This document shows positions 43,288 through 53,276 of a DNA stretch of 64,000 nucleotides, piece after piece. Below the pieces are notes generated by a model. It was not told where the DNA came from. It ran no database searches and saw only the letters and a program-made list of their open reading frames with translations. This DNA comes from Phycisphaerae bacterium. GTDB lineage: Bacteria > Planctomycetota > Phycisphaerae > JAJVII01. A program made the translations under genes and the position numbers. Within the stretch, counting starts at the first letter, position 1; every line of letters begins with the position of its first letter. The stretch covers positions 62,001-126,000 of the forward strand of contig JAJVII010000041.1 in assembly GCA_022072085.1 (NCBI GenBank). The letters are read 5' to 3'.

Positions 43288-44571
43288 ATGAAGCCGTACC
43301 TGTTGGCTCTCCTGCTGGCTGCGATCCTGACGTTGCCCTCCGTCGCCCGCGCCGACGAACCGACCGCGCAGCCCCAGGCCGCTCCGACCACGCAGCCGCA
43401 GCACGTCCCCACGACCCAGCCGGCCCGGCGTGTCAAGGTTCCCGACGTGACGGCCGAGCAGTTCGCGAAGATGACCCCGCAGCAGAAGGTGCTGGTTCTG
43501 CGACAGGCCGAGGTCGCGATGGCCGCCGCCGCCATCGGCAAGGACTTCGCCGCCGCCGAGGAGGCCGCCCGCAAGCTTGTCGAACTGATGCCCGAGCAGG
43601 CGAACTTCCACTATGCGCTGGCCGGCATGCTCGCCCTCCAGCACAAGGACGAAGCGGCGCTGGACGCCCTGGCCGACGCGGTCGGGCACGGCCTGTCCGA
43701 TGCTTACCAGGTGCTCCACAGCAAGGCGTTCGAGCCCTACGTGGGCAACGAGCGATTCAAGAACCTGGTCGTGAAGATGCGCGCCGCCGACAAGGAGGCC
43801 GCCGACAAAGCGTACGAGAAGCCCGGCGCCGCCCAGGCTGGCGTCAAGGTGGTTGAGGGCGATCCGCAAGACGGGCTGCGCTGGCGGCTCTATGTTTCAG
43901 CCAAGGCCGACAAGGAGCATCCGCAGAAGCTGGCGATCTGGCTGCACCCGGCCGGCGCGTCCTCCAACGCCCAGGTCGAGCACCTCCTGGTCCCCCTGCT
44001 GACTGGGCGCGGCTTCTGCCTGCTGATGCCGACGGCCATGAACTGGGCCAACTGGACGACGCAGGACGCCCAGCGTCTGCAGGCCGTCTCGGTCCCCGAC
44101 GCCGCGAAGACCGAAGGGGTGGACGCCGCCAAGCCGATGCTGATCGGCTTCAGCGCCGGCGGGCAGCTCGCCCTCCAGCTCTATCGCAACGCCCCGGGCA
44201 ACTACGGCGGGCTCGTGCTCGACGCCGCCTACCCCCTGGCCGGCATCCAGCGCGGCGCCAACGGGCAGAACCGCGTGAGCATCTTCCTTCCGCCGGCCAA
44301 CGACGCCGTGCGGAGTTGCCCGGTCTTCTCGCTGGTGGGCGAGCGCGACAACGGCCTGCTCATCTGGACCGAAGCCGAGGACCGCTGGCGCAAGCAGGGC
44401 GTGCCGCTGACGCTGATCGTCGTCAAAGGCGCCGCCCATGAGTGGCTCTTCGGCGACTCCCAGCGCGCCCGGCTGGCCGACTGGCTCGACCAGGTCGCCG
44501 CCGGCAAGATGCCCGGCGTTCCGACCACGCAGCCGGCCAACACGCCGCCGGGCGAGGGCGAGATCTATTGA
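43288..44571 (+). CDS. Secreted alpha/beta-hydrolase with N-terminal TPR-like region
   Basis: A protein of 427 residues with a signal peptide (MKPYLLALLLAAILTLPSVARA). A linker with TTQP repeats follows. Residues ~60-160 are helical with TPR-like periodicity, and ~190-400 form an alpha/beta hydrolase: nucleophile Ser in IGFSAGGQ and His in KGAAHEW near the C-terminus. Likely an esterase or peptidase of the polyhydroxybutyrate-depolymerase/LpqC type. The TGA overlaps the next gene's TTG as TTGA. Confidence 0.8.
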   Translation: MKPYLLALLLAAILTLPSVARADEPTAQPQAAPTTQPQHVPTTQPARRVKVPDVTAEQFAKMTPQQKVLVLRQAEVAMAAAAIGKDFAAAEEAARKLVELMPEQANFHYALAGMLALQHKDEAALDALADAVGHGLSDAYQVLHSKAFEPYVGNERFKNLVVKMRAADKEAADKAYEKPGAAQAGVKVVEGDPQDGLRWRLYVSAKADKEHPQKLAIWLHPAGASSNAQVEHLLVPLLTGRGFCLLMPTAMNWANWTTQDAQRLQAVSVPDAAKTEGVDAAKPMLIGFSAGGQLALQLYRNAPGNYGGLVLDAAYPLAGIQRGANGQNRVSIFLPPANDAVRSCPVFSLVGERDNGLLIWTEAEDRWRKQGVPLTLIVVKGAAHEWLFGDSQRARLADWLDQVAAGKMPGVPTTQPANTPPGEGEIY

Positions 44572-45428
44572 TCTCCGTTCCGCTGCCCAGCCCGATCATC
44601 CCGCGCAACTTGCCCGACCCGTTCGTCCTGGCAGGCGGGCAGGGGTATTACCTGTTCGCCACCGGCCAGGCCGACGACGGCCGACGCCTGCCCATCTGGT
44701 TCTCGCGCGACCTGCGCAACTGGCGGTTCGTCCGCGGGGCCGTTACGGCCGGCGAGCCCGGGGCGTGGAACCGTCGCAACTTCTGGGCGCCGGAGGTGCT
44801 CGTCCGCGAGGGGCGCTACTGGCTCTACTACACCGCGATGCCCGACGATACGCCGGGCAACACGGGCAACCGCGTCGGGCTGGCCGTCGCCGATAGGCCT
44901 GAGGGGCCCTACGAGGATTGCGGCGTCGTCGTGCCGCACGCCTCACTGGACGGCAGCCCCTTCGTCGACACCGACGGGTCCGCGTGGCTCTTCTACACCG
45001 CGGAGTTCCGCACCGCCGCCGACAGCATGACGCCCGGCCGAGTGTATGTCGATCGGCTGATTGAGCCCGGCCGCGTCGCCGGCGAGCCGGCCGAGCTGCT
45101 GGGCGCGCACGAATGGCAGGAGGGCCCCGTCTGCATCCGCCGCGACGGACGCTACTTGCTGCTGTTCTCGCTGGGCAACTGGGGCGACGCGACCTACCGC
45201 GTCTGCTGGGCGTCGAGCGACGGGCTTGGCGGGCCGTTCGTCGAGTCGCCTCAGCCGCTGCTGGTCGGCGACGACATCCAGATCGGCCCGGGCCACTGCA
45301 ACGTCTTTGCCGCCGACGGCGCGACCTGGCTGGTCTACCACGCCTGGACGCCCGACCGCGCGGCCGGTCGCCAGCCGTGCATCCGCCGCCTGGACTGGGT
45401 CGGCGGCTGCCCGGTCCTGGCGCGGTAG
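44568..45428 (+). CDS. Glycoside hydrolase family 43-like protein
   Basis: A protein of 286 residues, TTG start overlapping the previous stop, with GAGGGCGAG upstream. It has five-bladed beta-propeller features. Candidate catalytic residues are D~17 in LPDPFVLAG (base), D~128 in SLDGSPFVD (pKa modulator) and E~185 in EWQEGPVCI (acid). NFWAPEV is also typical of GH43. It has no signal peptide, which is unusual given its secreted neighbour. It cleaves arabinose- or xylose-containing glycans in known members. Confidence 0.85.
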   Translation: MISVPLPSPIIPRNLPDPFVLAGGQGYYLFATGQADDGRRLPIWFSRDLRNWRFVRGAVTAGEPGAWNRRNFWAPEVLVREGRYWLYYTAMPDDTPGNTGNRVGLAVADRPEGPYEDCGVVVPHASLDGSPFVDTDGSAWLFYTAEFRTAADSMTPGRVYVDRLIEPGRVAGEPAELLGAHEWQEGPVCIRRDGRYLLLFSLGNWGDATYRVCWASSDGLGGPFVESPQPLLVGDDIQIGPGHCNVFAADGATWLVYHAWTPDRAAGRQPCIRRLDWVGGCPVLAR

Positions 45429-45544
45429 AGTTTCGTTTCCCGGCCCCCTTGAGATCGCCCGCCCGCGCGGCCTACGATAGGTCAGACCACGATTCACCTC
45501 TTTGAATCCCACGCGACTCGACCGTTCGCACCGGAGACCCTGGC

Positions 45545-46777
45545 ATGGCCGAGGACCAGAGCCGCCGCCGTCGCAAGTGGACGATCCTTCTGCTCGTCCT
45601 GCTGCCGCTCCTGGTCGCTGGCGCGACGGTCGCGATCGTCCTCGTGGTCATGCACTCCGGCCACGGTCACGACGACGGCGGCTACGCGCCGTACACGCTG
45701 GACGTCGCCTATGACCGCGCCCCCTTCGTCGAGCTGATCTACGAGCAGGACTTCGGCGACCTGGCCTCTGCCCCGCCCGCCGCGGACGGCCCCGCCCAGC
45801 CGCGGCTGGGCTACGTCCATCGGCCCGAGGCCGCCAAGCTCTTCCGCTATCGCGGCACGGGCGAACTGGCAGCCGGACGGATGCTCGTCGGCCGAAAGAT
45901 GGCGTTCCTCTATTCGCACGATGCCCGCTGGGACCACGCGGCCTGGTCGGACCTGTCGGCTGTCGGCAACGGGCCGTTCGCCTGGCAGATCGACGCCCAG
46001 CCCGAGCCCGCCGTCGCGGTGGGCGACGTGTTCGCGTCGATCCGCGTGCCGGCGGCCGTGACCGTTGCGCCGGCCGACAACGGCGCTGCGACGGTGACCG
46101 TCGGCGAGAAGGCGACGCAACTGACGCCCGGCGAACGCCAGGTGGTCTGGACCGGCAGCCGATCGTTTGCGTTGGCCGATTATCTGGCCGAGGCCCGCAG
46201 GATCGATCCGCACCTGCCCGAACTGGACGACGCGAAGCTGGCGCAGGCCAAGCCGTTCCTGGGCGTCGGCGACGACGGCAAGGTGACGCTGTTCGCCCGG
46301 CTGACCGCGATCAATCACGGGCCGACCGACGTCGCCGGGGTGGACCTGGGCTGGATCGCCGACCAGGCCCGCCAGGCCGCCGATCGCGGCGAGTATGACA
46401 AAGCCGACGTGCTGATCGCGACCTACCGCAACATCTACCCCGAGGACGGCGCGATGCGCGACCTTCAGGCGACGGCGGCCCGGCGGCGGGAGACGCGGAG
46501 CGAGCGCGTTCGGCTGGCGGGCGCGGTGCGGCTGCCCGAGCCGCTGGCGGCCGAGAAGGGACCGGCGCAGGTCGCCCTGCGGCGGGCGAGCGACCCGGCC
46601 GGTTCGTTCCTGGCGGCGACGGTCGTGACCGACGGACGATACGAACTGTTCGCGCCGGCCGGCGAATACGAGGTGCAACTGATCGCCCCGGGCTACAAGG
46701 CCATGGGTCGGAACGTGACACTCGAAGGGGCCAAGGAGCTGGACATTGAACTCACCCCCGCGGACAAATTGCAGTAG
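45545..46777 (+). CDS. Membrane-anchored protein with C-terminal regulatory-like domain
   Basis: A protein of 410 residues. A single N-terminal membrane helix (WTILLLVLLPLLVAGATVAIVLVVM) with a basic cytoplasmic end makes it a type II-like anchor. Residues ~55-290 are strand-rich with LYSHDARWDHAAWSDLS. Residues ~325-405 (VRLAGAVRLPEPL...GRYELFAPAGEYEVQLIAPGYKAMGRNVTLEGAKELDIEL) look like a carboxypeptidase-regulatory or surface-type Ig fold. It is 4 bp upstream of the zincin gene, suggesting that it acts with it. Function unknown. Confidence 0.6.
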   Translation: MAEDQSRRRRKWTILLLVLLPLLVAGATVAIVLVVMHSGHGHDDGGYAPYTLDVAYDRAPFVELIYEQDFGDLASAPPAADGPAQPRLGYVHRPEAAKLFRYRGTGELAAGRMLVGRKMAFLYSHDARWDHAAWSDLSAVGNGPFAWQIDAQPEPAVAVGDVFASIRVPAAVTVAPADNGAATVTVGEKATQLTPGERQVVWTGSRSFALADYLAEARRIDPHLPELDDAKLAQAKPFLGVGDDGKVTLFARLTAINHGPTDVAGVDLGWIADQARQAADRGEYDKADVLIATYRNIYPEDGAMRDLQATAARRRETRSERVRLAGAVRLPEPLAAEKGPAQVALRRASDPAGSFLAATVVTDGRYELFAPAGEYEVQLIAPGYKAMGRNVTLEGAKELDIELTPADKLQ

Positions 46778-46781
46778 GGGG

Positions 46782-49700
46782 ATGCCGCTCCTGGCGGCGC
46801 TGGCGGCGATGTTGCTGCCGGCCGCCGGCGCCGCGCGCGGCGACGACGGGCCGGTGAACGTCAGCTACAGCTACTGGTCCAAGGCCTGGACGCTCAAGTT
46901 CCCCGGCGATCCCTACTCGTTCACCTATCCGGCGTCGGGGGAGTTCCCCGGAGACATGGGCTCGACGGGCGTCGCCCGCGACGACGGCGGCACGATCATC
47001 GTGCCCAACTACGTGCTCAACGCGCGGATGTCGCTGAACGCCGCGCGGGCCTACTTCGACTCCCACGGCCTGCCCTGCAAGAGCCCGCCGTCGACCGTCA
47101 GCTTCGTCACGATGGAGGAATACTCGGGCCTGTTCACGCCGGGCTATTTCTGGGACAGCATCGAGATCGACGGCCGCCAGAGCGCGACCTGGCTGCTGGC
47201 CGTGCCCGTGCACGAGTGGTTCCACGCCGTGCAGCGGAACAACTGGGGGGCGTTCGCGGTCAGCCGCATCAGCCAGTTCACCGGCCGAAGCAGCTACGAC
47301 TACAAGGTCGCGGTGGAGGGGACCGCGGAGTGGGCGACGGACCTGCCGATCCGGCTGACGCCGCGCGGGATCAGCCGCTCGATGCTCGGCCTGGACGGCG
47401 ACGGGCCGGCGTCGGTGGTCTACCTCGGTCAGATCAACACCTACTACACGCGGCGATACACGTGGGCCCAGCCGGACATGCGCAGCCGGGGCGTCTTCGA
47501 GGACTACCTTACCGACAAGGAGCGGAAGTGGACGCCGTACCTGACGGTGTTCTTCTGGAAAAGCTTCGCCCGGCGGACCGGCGGCGGCGAGAAGGACCTG
47601 GAGATCATCAAGAAGTTCTGGGAGGCGCTGGCGTCGCGCAACTACCGCGGCCGCTCGCAGCTCATCGAGTCGATCGGCTCGCAGTCGTCGCGCCCCGGCG
47701 GCCGCGACGAGCGGTTCCGCAAGATCTACGAGGACTACGTCGCCGACGCCATCGCCCAGGTGGACACGACCGGAGCGGCCGGCTTCAACGACGACGCCTT
47801 CTTCGAGATGGACACGACCTATTTCACCACCGACCGCACGATGACCGGCTACTACAGCACGAGGCCCACCGAGATTCCCCCTGCCGACGCGGACAGCGAC
47901 TCGGAGGTGCATCGCCGCCTGGCCGCGATCGCGACCAAGGTCAGCGGCGCGCGGCCGCTGGGCTTTCGCGCCGTCGCGCTTCAGCTCTCGGACAAGGCCC
48001 CGCCGGACAAGGGCGCTACGCACCTGTTCCTGATGGCCCGCGGCGACCAGCCTCGGCCCGACGCCTGGGGCGCGGTCGCGCTGACGCACTTCGGCAAGGA
48101 TCCCGAATTGCGCGGCAACAAAGCCGAGTATCGCGACGGCGTGGCGGCCGGGCCCATCCGCATGGATCGGCTGAACTTCTCGCTCCAGGAGCCGACCGGC
48201 ACGCTGGACAGCCGGCCGCTGGCCTATTTCCACCTGCGCAACTTCAACCGCCTCGACCAGTGCGAGCGGATTTGGGTCGGGCTGATCGACACCGACGACC
48301 AGGACAAGGCCCAGTTCGCCGAGCTCTCCTATGCGGCGACGCCCTTCTTCGCGCCGCTGGTCGCCCCGGACGCCCCGGCCTCCGACGCGTCGAAACTCAC
48401 CGACAGCCGTGCGGTGCAGTTCATCTCCAGCCGCCCCGCGCGCAATTGGCCCGACGAGGGGTTCCATCCCGGCGACACGCTGACCGTCCGCGTCTGCGTC
48501 AGCGATGACGTGCACATCGGCAGCGGCGTGAACATCCAGCCCGAGCAGCGCACGCTGGCAATCGAAGTGCAGGGGGGCGACGGCAAGCCGATGGAGGTGA
48601 CCGACGATGGCCTGGACGCGGTGGCTGACGGCGCCGCGGGCGTCTTCGCCGCCGAACGCGGCTGTCGCGCCTACGACTATCGCTTCACGCTGCCCCAGCC
48701 GATGACGCCGTCGCAGGAGGGCCGCTGCCGCATCCGGTTCACCGTCTCCAGCCTGCTGCGGCTCGGCCGCGAGGATCGGTCCGAGGACCGCACCTTCGCC
48801 TTCGACGTGTCGCAGGCGCGGCCGGCCGTCGCGAACGTCGAGTTCAGGCGGCCCGGCGAGCCCTATCCGACGCGGTTCTACGACAGCCTGTCCGGCGCGA
48901 TGAAGCCGATCACGCCGGGCGAGGTGAATTTCGACATCCTCTTCGACCGCGATATGAACAAGGCCAAGCCAGCCGATGTGAAGCTCAACGACGAATCGCT
49001 GACGGGGCAGTGGGCCGACGACGGCCGGCACTTCCGCGGCAGCTTCACCGTGCCCGACGGGGCGGCGTTCGCGTCGGCCAAGGGCGTGCGTCGGCTGAGC
49101 GTGCAGGCCGAGTCGGCCACCGGCACGCTGATGGATGCCGACCCGCAGGCGGGCGGCGATCAGCCGGACACGTCGCACCGCGTCGTGGTCGACGCCGTGC
49201 CGCCGATGGTCGCGAGCCTGGATGTGGTGAGCGCCTCGGGCAAGTTCTACGACGCCCGCTGGGCCGGCGGGCCCGACGCCGCCTTGCAGCGAAGCTGGCT
49301 GGACCGCGACGTGGAGGAGGCCCGCCGCGAGTTGGAGCTGCCCGTCGCCGAGATGCTGCCCGAAGGCGGCCACGTCGCGAGCGTCACTGTGAACCTCACC
49401 CAGCCGCTGTCGGCGCCGCCGAAGGTGACCGTCGGCAAACAGACGATCGCGATGAAGCAGGCCGGGCACGACCGCGTCTGGAGCGGGCAACTCGACGTGG
49501 ACGCCCTGCGCGACGCGACGCCGCGCTACCAGCCGATCCCTGTCGTCATCGAGGCGACCGACATCTACGGCAACGCCCTGGACGCTCACCCGGCGACGGT
49601 CGCCAGGCTGAAGTTGCCGGAGAGCGGCGCGCCGGCTGCGCCGGGCAACTGGTGGATCGGCTACGAAGCCGACTTCGCCGGGCCCGAGGCCGGCCACGGC

Positions 49701-50573
49701 GGGCCGGACCGCAACCATCGGCTGAACGCCTATACCCAGGGCGACGAGTGGCTGGACGAAGATGTGAAGCAGGGCGACAAACGCTACTTCCACATGGTGC
49801 AGCGCGGCGCGGGCGTGCAGGTGTTCTACGGCAGCAACGTGTATGACGGCAGCGTGTCCGGCGGACATCTCAGCGTCTTCCGCCGCAACCGTACGGTCCA
49901 GGAACTGGTCGACTCGAAGTGGTACATCAACTACAAGCTGGTCTCGACGCCTCCGCGCAGGACGCTGGAGCAGGTGATGGCCCGCTACGGGCCCGCCGGC
50001 CAGGTCGGCAGCAGCTACGAGATGGACCGCCGCAGCGACGACGAGTGGCGCGGCAACAGCTACGGCATCAGCATCCGATACGACGAGAGCAGCGGCGACC
50101 TGCGGCACTTCAGCGCCCGCGGCGATCCCTGGCCGCACATCTGGACCCGCATCAAGCCCGCCCCCAGCACGCAGCCGGACGAGGAAGCCAAGCCGCCGCC
50201 CAAGCCCTACAAGCCGGCTAAGCTCGTCGAGTTCTGGAACGCCTATCGCCTGGACCACCGCGTCGCCGGCGGGCTGCACATGATCGACATCCGCCGCGTT
50301 CGCTTCCGCCGCTACGACGACGACACCGCCTGGCTGGAGGTCTACCGCTACCCGGTCTCCTACCTGACCAACGAGCAGACCGGCAGGACGGGCTTCAACA
50401 TCCAGTGGAACTCGCAGGACGTGGATGTCTTCAAGCGGGCCCAGGGCAAGGAGCAGGCCGACCTGCTGAGCGAACGGGCCGCCGCGATGCGGACCGACAG
50501 CTTCCCCCGCGAGCAGGCCAACGCCCGCGTGCAGGCCATCCTCGGGCCGGACTCGACGCCGCTGTATCCGTGA
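46782..50573 (+). CDS. Large secreted HEXXH zincin-like protein
   Basis: A protein of 1263 residues with a signal peptide (MPLLAALAAMLLPAAGAARG). The start ATG follows AGGGGG closely; an in-frame TTG at 46746 is possible. At ~144-148 it reads VHEWFHAVQ (HEXXH) with a third ligand candidate E~183 in EGTAEWATD, a gluzincin-like pattern. The 1000 residues after it are beta-rich, with several Ig/bacterial repeat-like segments and a TQPDEEAKPPPKPYKPAK linker. It is probably a surface or secreted metallopeptidase acting on a protein or glycoprotein; I know no close family. Confidence 0.65.
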   Translation: MPLLAALAAMLLPAAGAARGDDGPVNVSYSYWSKAWTLKFPGDPYSFTYPASGEFPGDMGSTGVARDDGGTIIVPNYVLNARMSLNAARAYFDSHGLPCKSPPSTVSFVTMEEYSGLFTPGYFWDSIEIDGRQSATWLLAVPVHEWFHAVQRNNWGAFAVSRISQFTGRSSYDYKVAVEGTAEWATDLPIRLTPRGISRSMLGLDGDGPASVVYLGQINTYYTRRYTWAQPDMRSRGVFEDYLTDKERKWTPYLTVFFWKSFARRTGGGEKDLEIIKKFWEALASRNYRGRSQLIESIGSQSSRPGGRDERFRKIYEDYVADAIAQVDTTGAAGFNDDAFFEMDTTYFTTDRTMTGYYSTRPTEIPPADADSDSEVHRRLAAIATKVSGARPLGFRAVALQLSDKAPPDKGATHLFLMARGDQPRPDAWGAVALTHFGKDPELRGNKAEYRDGVAAGPIRMDRLNFSLQEPTGTLDSRPLAYFHLRNFNRLDQCERIWVGLIDTDDQDKAQFAELSYAATPFFAPLVAPDAPASDASKLTDSRAVQFISSRPARNWPDEGFHPGDTLTVRVCVSDDVHIGSGVNIQPEQRTLAIEVQGGDGKPMEVTDDGLDAVADGAAGVFAAERGCRAYDYRFTLPQPMTPSQEGRCRIRFTVSSLLRLGREDRSEDRTFAFDVSQARPAVANVEFRRPGEPYPTRFYDSLSGAMKPITPGEVNFDILFDRDMNKAKPADVKLNDESLTGQWADDGRHFRGSFTVPDGAAFASAKGVRRLSVQAESATGTLMDADPQAGGDQPDTSHRVVVDAVPPMVASLDVVSASGKFYDARWAGGPDAALQRSWLDRDVEEARRELELPVAEMLPEGGHVASVTVNLTQPLSAPPKVTVGKQTIAMKQAGHDRVWSGQLDVDALRDATPRYQPIPVVIEATDIYGNALDAHPATVARLKLPESGAPAAPGNWWIGYEADFAGPEAGHGGPDRNHRLNAYTQGDEWLDEDVKQGDKRYFHMVQRGAGVQVFYGSNVYDGSVSGGHLSVFRRNRTVQELVDSKWYINYKLVSTPPRRTLEQVMARYGPAGQVGSSYEMDRRSDDEWRGNSYGISIRYDESSGDLRHFSARGDPWPHIWTRIKPAPSTQPDEEAKPPPKPYKPAKLVEFWNAYRLDHRVAGGLHMIDIRRVRFRRYDDDTAWLEVYRYPVSYLTNEQTGRTGFNIQWNSQDVDVFKRAQGKEQADLLSERAAAMRTDSFPREQANARVQAILGPDSTPLYP

Positions 50574-50585
50574 GTCTTGCCGGCG

Positions 50586-51344
50586 TCACCACTCGCCCTT
50601 GCGGCCGAAGCGATCGCGGGCGGCCCGGGCGAAGGCGGCGGCGGCGACGTCGAAACGCTCCAGCATCTGTTCGCGCGTCAGGCCTGACGTTTCGCGGGCC
50701 GCGGCGATCATCGTGTCGCACTCGTTGCGGTCCATGAACATCGCGGCTTCCAGCAGGCCCTTCTCTTCGCCCGGCGGGACCGCGAGGAAGCCATGCTTGT
50801 CGGCGTGGACGAGCTGGCCGGGCACGATCTTTCGGCCGAACACCTCCACCTCGCAGCCCCAGCGGACCGGGCAACTGTGGGCGTGGCCGACGCAGGTCCG
50901 CCGGGCGATGGCCTTGAAGCCGGCGGCGGTCATCTCGTCCACGTCGCGGATCGCTCCGTCGATGATCGTGCCCACGCAATCCAGCGCCCGGTGGGTGTTG
51001 GCGGTCACCTCGCCCCAGAACGCCCCGACGCAGCGCGGCTTGTCCAGGTCCTGCACGATGACGATCTTCGGGCCCGGCAGCGACGCGACGTAGCGGCGGT
51101 ACTCGCTCCAGGCCGACGGGTTGCCGCGCTTGTGCCGCGACTGGCTGGGCTCCTGCACGACGGTCACGGCCCAGCCGACCATCGGGCCCATCTGCGGCAT
51201 ATAGTCGGTCACCGGTTCGAGGTTGAACGCGTCGGCGGCGGCGTCGTGTCCGGTCAGTTGCTCCCAGCCGTTGTAGATCGTCGGCGTGTTCCAGCGGCGG
51301 AGCGACAGCAGTTCGGCGTGGCTCAGCGGACGCGCGTCGGTCAT
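50586..51344 (-). CDS. RraA-like protein
   Basis: A protein of 252 residues. The core VGAFWGEVTANTHRALDCVGTIIDGAIRDVDEM and QLVHADKHGFLAVPPGEE matches the RraA family (GxxGE, GxRD pattern, metal-binding Asp). Family members include RNase E inhibitors and 4-hydroxy-4-methyl-2-oxoglutarate aldolases. Its N-terminal ~60 residues are extra. It lies 12 bp downstream of the glycoside hydrolase-like gene, so the aldolase role is the better guess. Confidence 0.8.
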   Translation of the reverse strand: MTDARPLSHAELLSLRRWNTPTIYNGWEQLTGHDAAADAFNLEPVTDYMPQMGPMVGWAVTVVQEPSQSRHKRGNPSAWSEYRRYVASLPGPKIVIVQDLDKPRCVGAFWGEVTANTHRALDCVGTIIDGAIRDVDEMTAAGFKAIARRTCVGHAHSCPVRWGCEVEVFGRKIVPGQLVHADKHGFLAVPPGEEKGLLEAAMFMDRNECDTMIAAARETSGLTREQMLERFDVAAAAFARAARDRFGRKGEW

Positions 51345-51356
51345 CGTCGTGCTCCA

Positions 51357-53192
51357 TCAGGTAAGTCTGCGGCTGGCAGCCGCGCAGGGGTCGAGCCTCG
51401 CCCGCTGCCCGTCGGGCCAGGCGAAGGCGACGGGGTCGCAGCTCGGGTTCACCGCCAGCGCGACAGTCCGATCGACGTCGCGCCACGCGGACAGGAAGAC
51501 ACCCGTCCGCTCGGCGGTGCTGTCCAGCAGATCGGCACAGAAGCCGCGCCCGCGGATCAGCGGCAGCAGCGGCAGCCGGGCGGCGCGGGCTCTGCAAACC
51601 AGCGCCCCAGCCGCCGCGTAGTCGCCGGTCAGCAGCCGCGGCGACAGCCAGCCGAGTTGGCTGCCGAACACCGCCTGCCGGGCGAGGCGGGCCATCATGC
51701 CCGCGGCCGGTCGGCCGTCGGACAAGGCGCCTTCCTTGGAGAAGTTGAAATTGTCCGCGAAGCTCGATGCCATGTCGCCGTAGATCGCGTGCCAGAGCGG
51801 AACGGGCCGGCCGAGCGACTCGTCAGGCCGCCCGCAGAAGTAGAGGAACGCGTCCACCTGGTCCACGAGCACCTCGGAGGCGTTCTCGATGGCCAGGATC
51901 GGTTCGCAACCGATGACGCGGGCGAAGTCCTCGCGGACGCCGGCGACCATCTCGCGCTGCCCCGCGGGCCAACTTGCCGCGCCGCCGGGCGGGTGGCCGT
52001 GGCGGTCGGCGTAGCAGCGCAGGCCGAATGCTGCGCCGAGTTGATCGACGTAGACCCCGGGCAGACCGAAGCCGGCTTCGGCCAGGTGCGTCGCGACCTC
52101 GCGGACCTTGGCGTGGTGGGCGCGCTGCGCGGGGCAGGTGACGGCCAGCTCGATGTAGTTGCTGGTCGCGTAGGTTTCGACTTCGCGCTTTCCGGCGACG
52201 TTCAGCACAGTCGTCGGCCTGCCGACTGCGGCGTAGCTGTCGGTCGTCGTGTCCCAGACGCGGCCGTTGATGTAGGGGATCGCGGGGATGCCGGCAGCCG
52301 CCAGGGCCCGGAACTGCCCGACGGCCCGCTCGCGCACGCCGACCCAGTTGGGGTAGCGCGTGTCGAAGCCGCCGTTCTGCCAGTTGTAGAAGTGGACGAT
52401 GACGGGGCAGGCCCACTCGGCGGCCAGAGCGACGGTGTCCTCGACTTCGTCGGGCGGGTAGCAGAAGCAGTTCTGGGTCAGCCAGACCGGGTCGACTGCC
52501 AGCAGCGGGTGCATCGGCCGCGGCGTCGCCAGGGCCGGGCGGATCTGCTCCTGGCGGCGGCGATAGTCGGCGGCTGCGGCGTCCCACCCGCCGGCGTGCG
52601 GGGCGAGCAGGATCTCGCAGGGCCCGTCGACCCGCCACGCGCCGCCGCGCCACTCGGGCACGCGGACGACCTGGAGCCGCACGCGGTCGCCGTGGCGCGA
52701 CGCGCGGAAAAACTTCAACTCCAACTCCGCGTCACGGGCCGACACCGACAGCCCGCCGGACGACGATTGGAGCACCATCAACTGCGAGCAGGCCGACCAG
52801 CCGGGGTAGTTGCCCGTCCAGTCCAGCGCGTCGGGGATCGGGTCGAGTTCGCGGCCCCAGCCGCTGGGCAGGACCAGCCGCCACCCGGCAGCCGGTGCGT
52901 CGAACTGGAGGGCGGCGTCGTAGAGCGCCCAGCCGTCAGCCAGCCTGGCTTCGCATCGCAGGGCGAAGGCGATCGCGCCGCCGGGCTCGTCGCGGCGGTC
53001 GAGCCAGACGGTCGCCAGCCCGGCCGACTGCGGGAACTCGACCAGTTGCATGAGCATCGGCGGGACGGTGACGGCGAGTGTCGCGTCGCCGTCGCGCCGG
53101 CGCAGCGCCAGGCGGATCGAGACGCCGACCTCCACGTCGCCCACGCCGGGGACGCGGATGCGGCAGGGCGCGGCCATTGGGGAGGCGCTCAT
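51357..53192 (-). CDS. DUF6259-like glycoside hydrolase-type protein
   Basis: A protein of 611 residues. The sequence ADYRRRQEQIRPALATP, HFYNWQNGGFDTRYPNWVG, ATSNYIELAVTCPAQRAHH, LPGVYVDQLGAAFGLRCYADRHGHPPGG and ILAIENASEVLVDQVDAFLYF fits DUF6259-type proteins, which have a TIM-barrel glycosidase look with acidic residues in VDQ and ENASE. There is no signal peptide. The N-terminal ~200 residues are beta-rich. It is coupled closely with the RraA-like gene (12 bp). Confidence 0.65.
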   Translation of the reverse strand: MSASPMAAPCRIRVPGVGDVEVGVSIRLALRRRDGDATLAVTVPPMLMQLVEFPQSAGLATVWLDRRDEPGGAIAFALRCEARLADGWALYDAALQFDAPAAGWRLVLPSGWGRELDPIPDALDWTGNYPGWSACSQLMVLQSSSGGLSVSARDAELELKFFRASRHGDRVRLQVVRVPEWRGGAWRVDGPCEILLAPHAGGWDAAAADYRRRQEQIRPALATPRPMHPLLAVDPVWLTQNCFCYPPDEVEDTVALAAEWACPVIVHFYNWQNGGFDTRYPNWVGVRERAVGQFRALAAAGIPAIPYINGRVWDTTTDSYAAVGRPTTVLNVAGKREVETYATSNYIELAVTCPAQRAHHAKVREVATHLAEAGFGLPGVYVDQLGAAFGLRCYADRHGHPPGGAASWPAGQREMVAGVREDFARVIGCEPILAIENASEVLVDQVDAFLYFCGRPDESLGRPVPLWHAIYGDMASSFADNFNFSKEGALSDGRPAAGMMARLARQAVFGSQLGWLSPRLLTGDYAAAGALVCRARAARLPLLPLIRGRGFCADLLDSTAERTGVFLSAWRDVDRTVALAVNPSCDPVAFAWPDGQRARLDPCAAASRRLT

Positions 53193-53276
53193 GCGGGCAA
53201 TCTACCGCCGTCCCCGCTTGCCCACAAGCACGCGGCGCAGACGCCGCACCGAGGGCGGCCGTCGCGGCCGGCCGAC

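Noticed and set aside
46752-50279. Very long open frame on the minus strand opposite the zincin gene
   Set aside because: GC-rich codon bias on the plus strand leaves the antisense frame open; the translation is Arg/His/Ala/Val-rich without any motif, while the plus strand carries a signal peptide and HEXXH motif.
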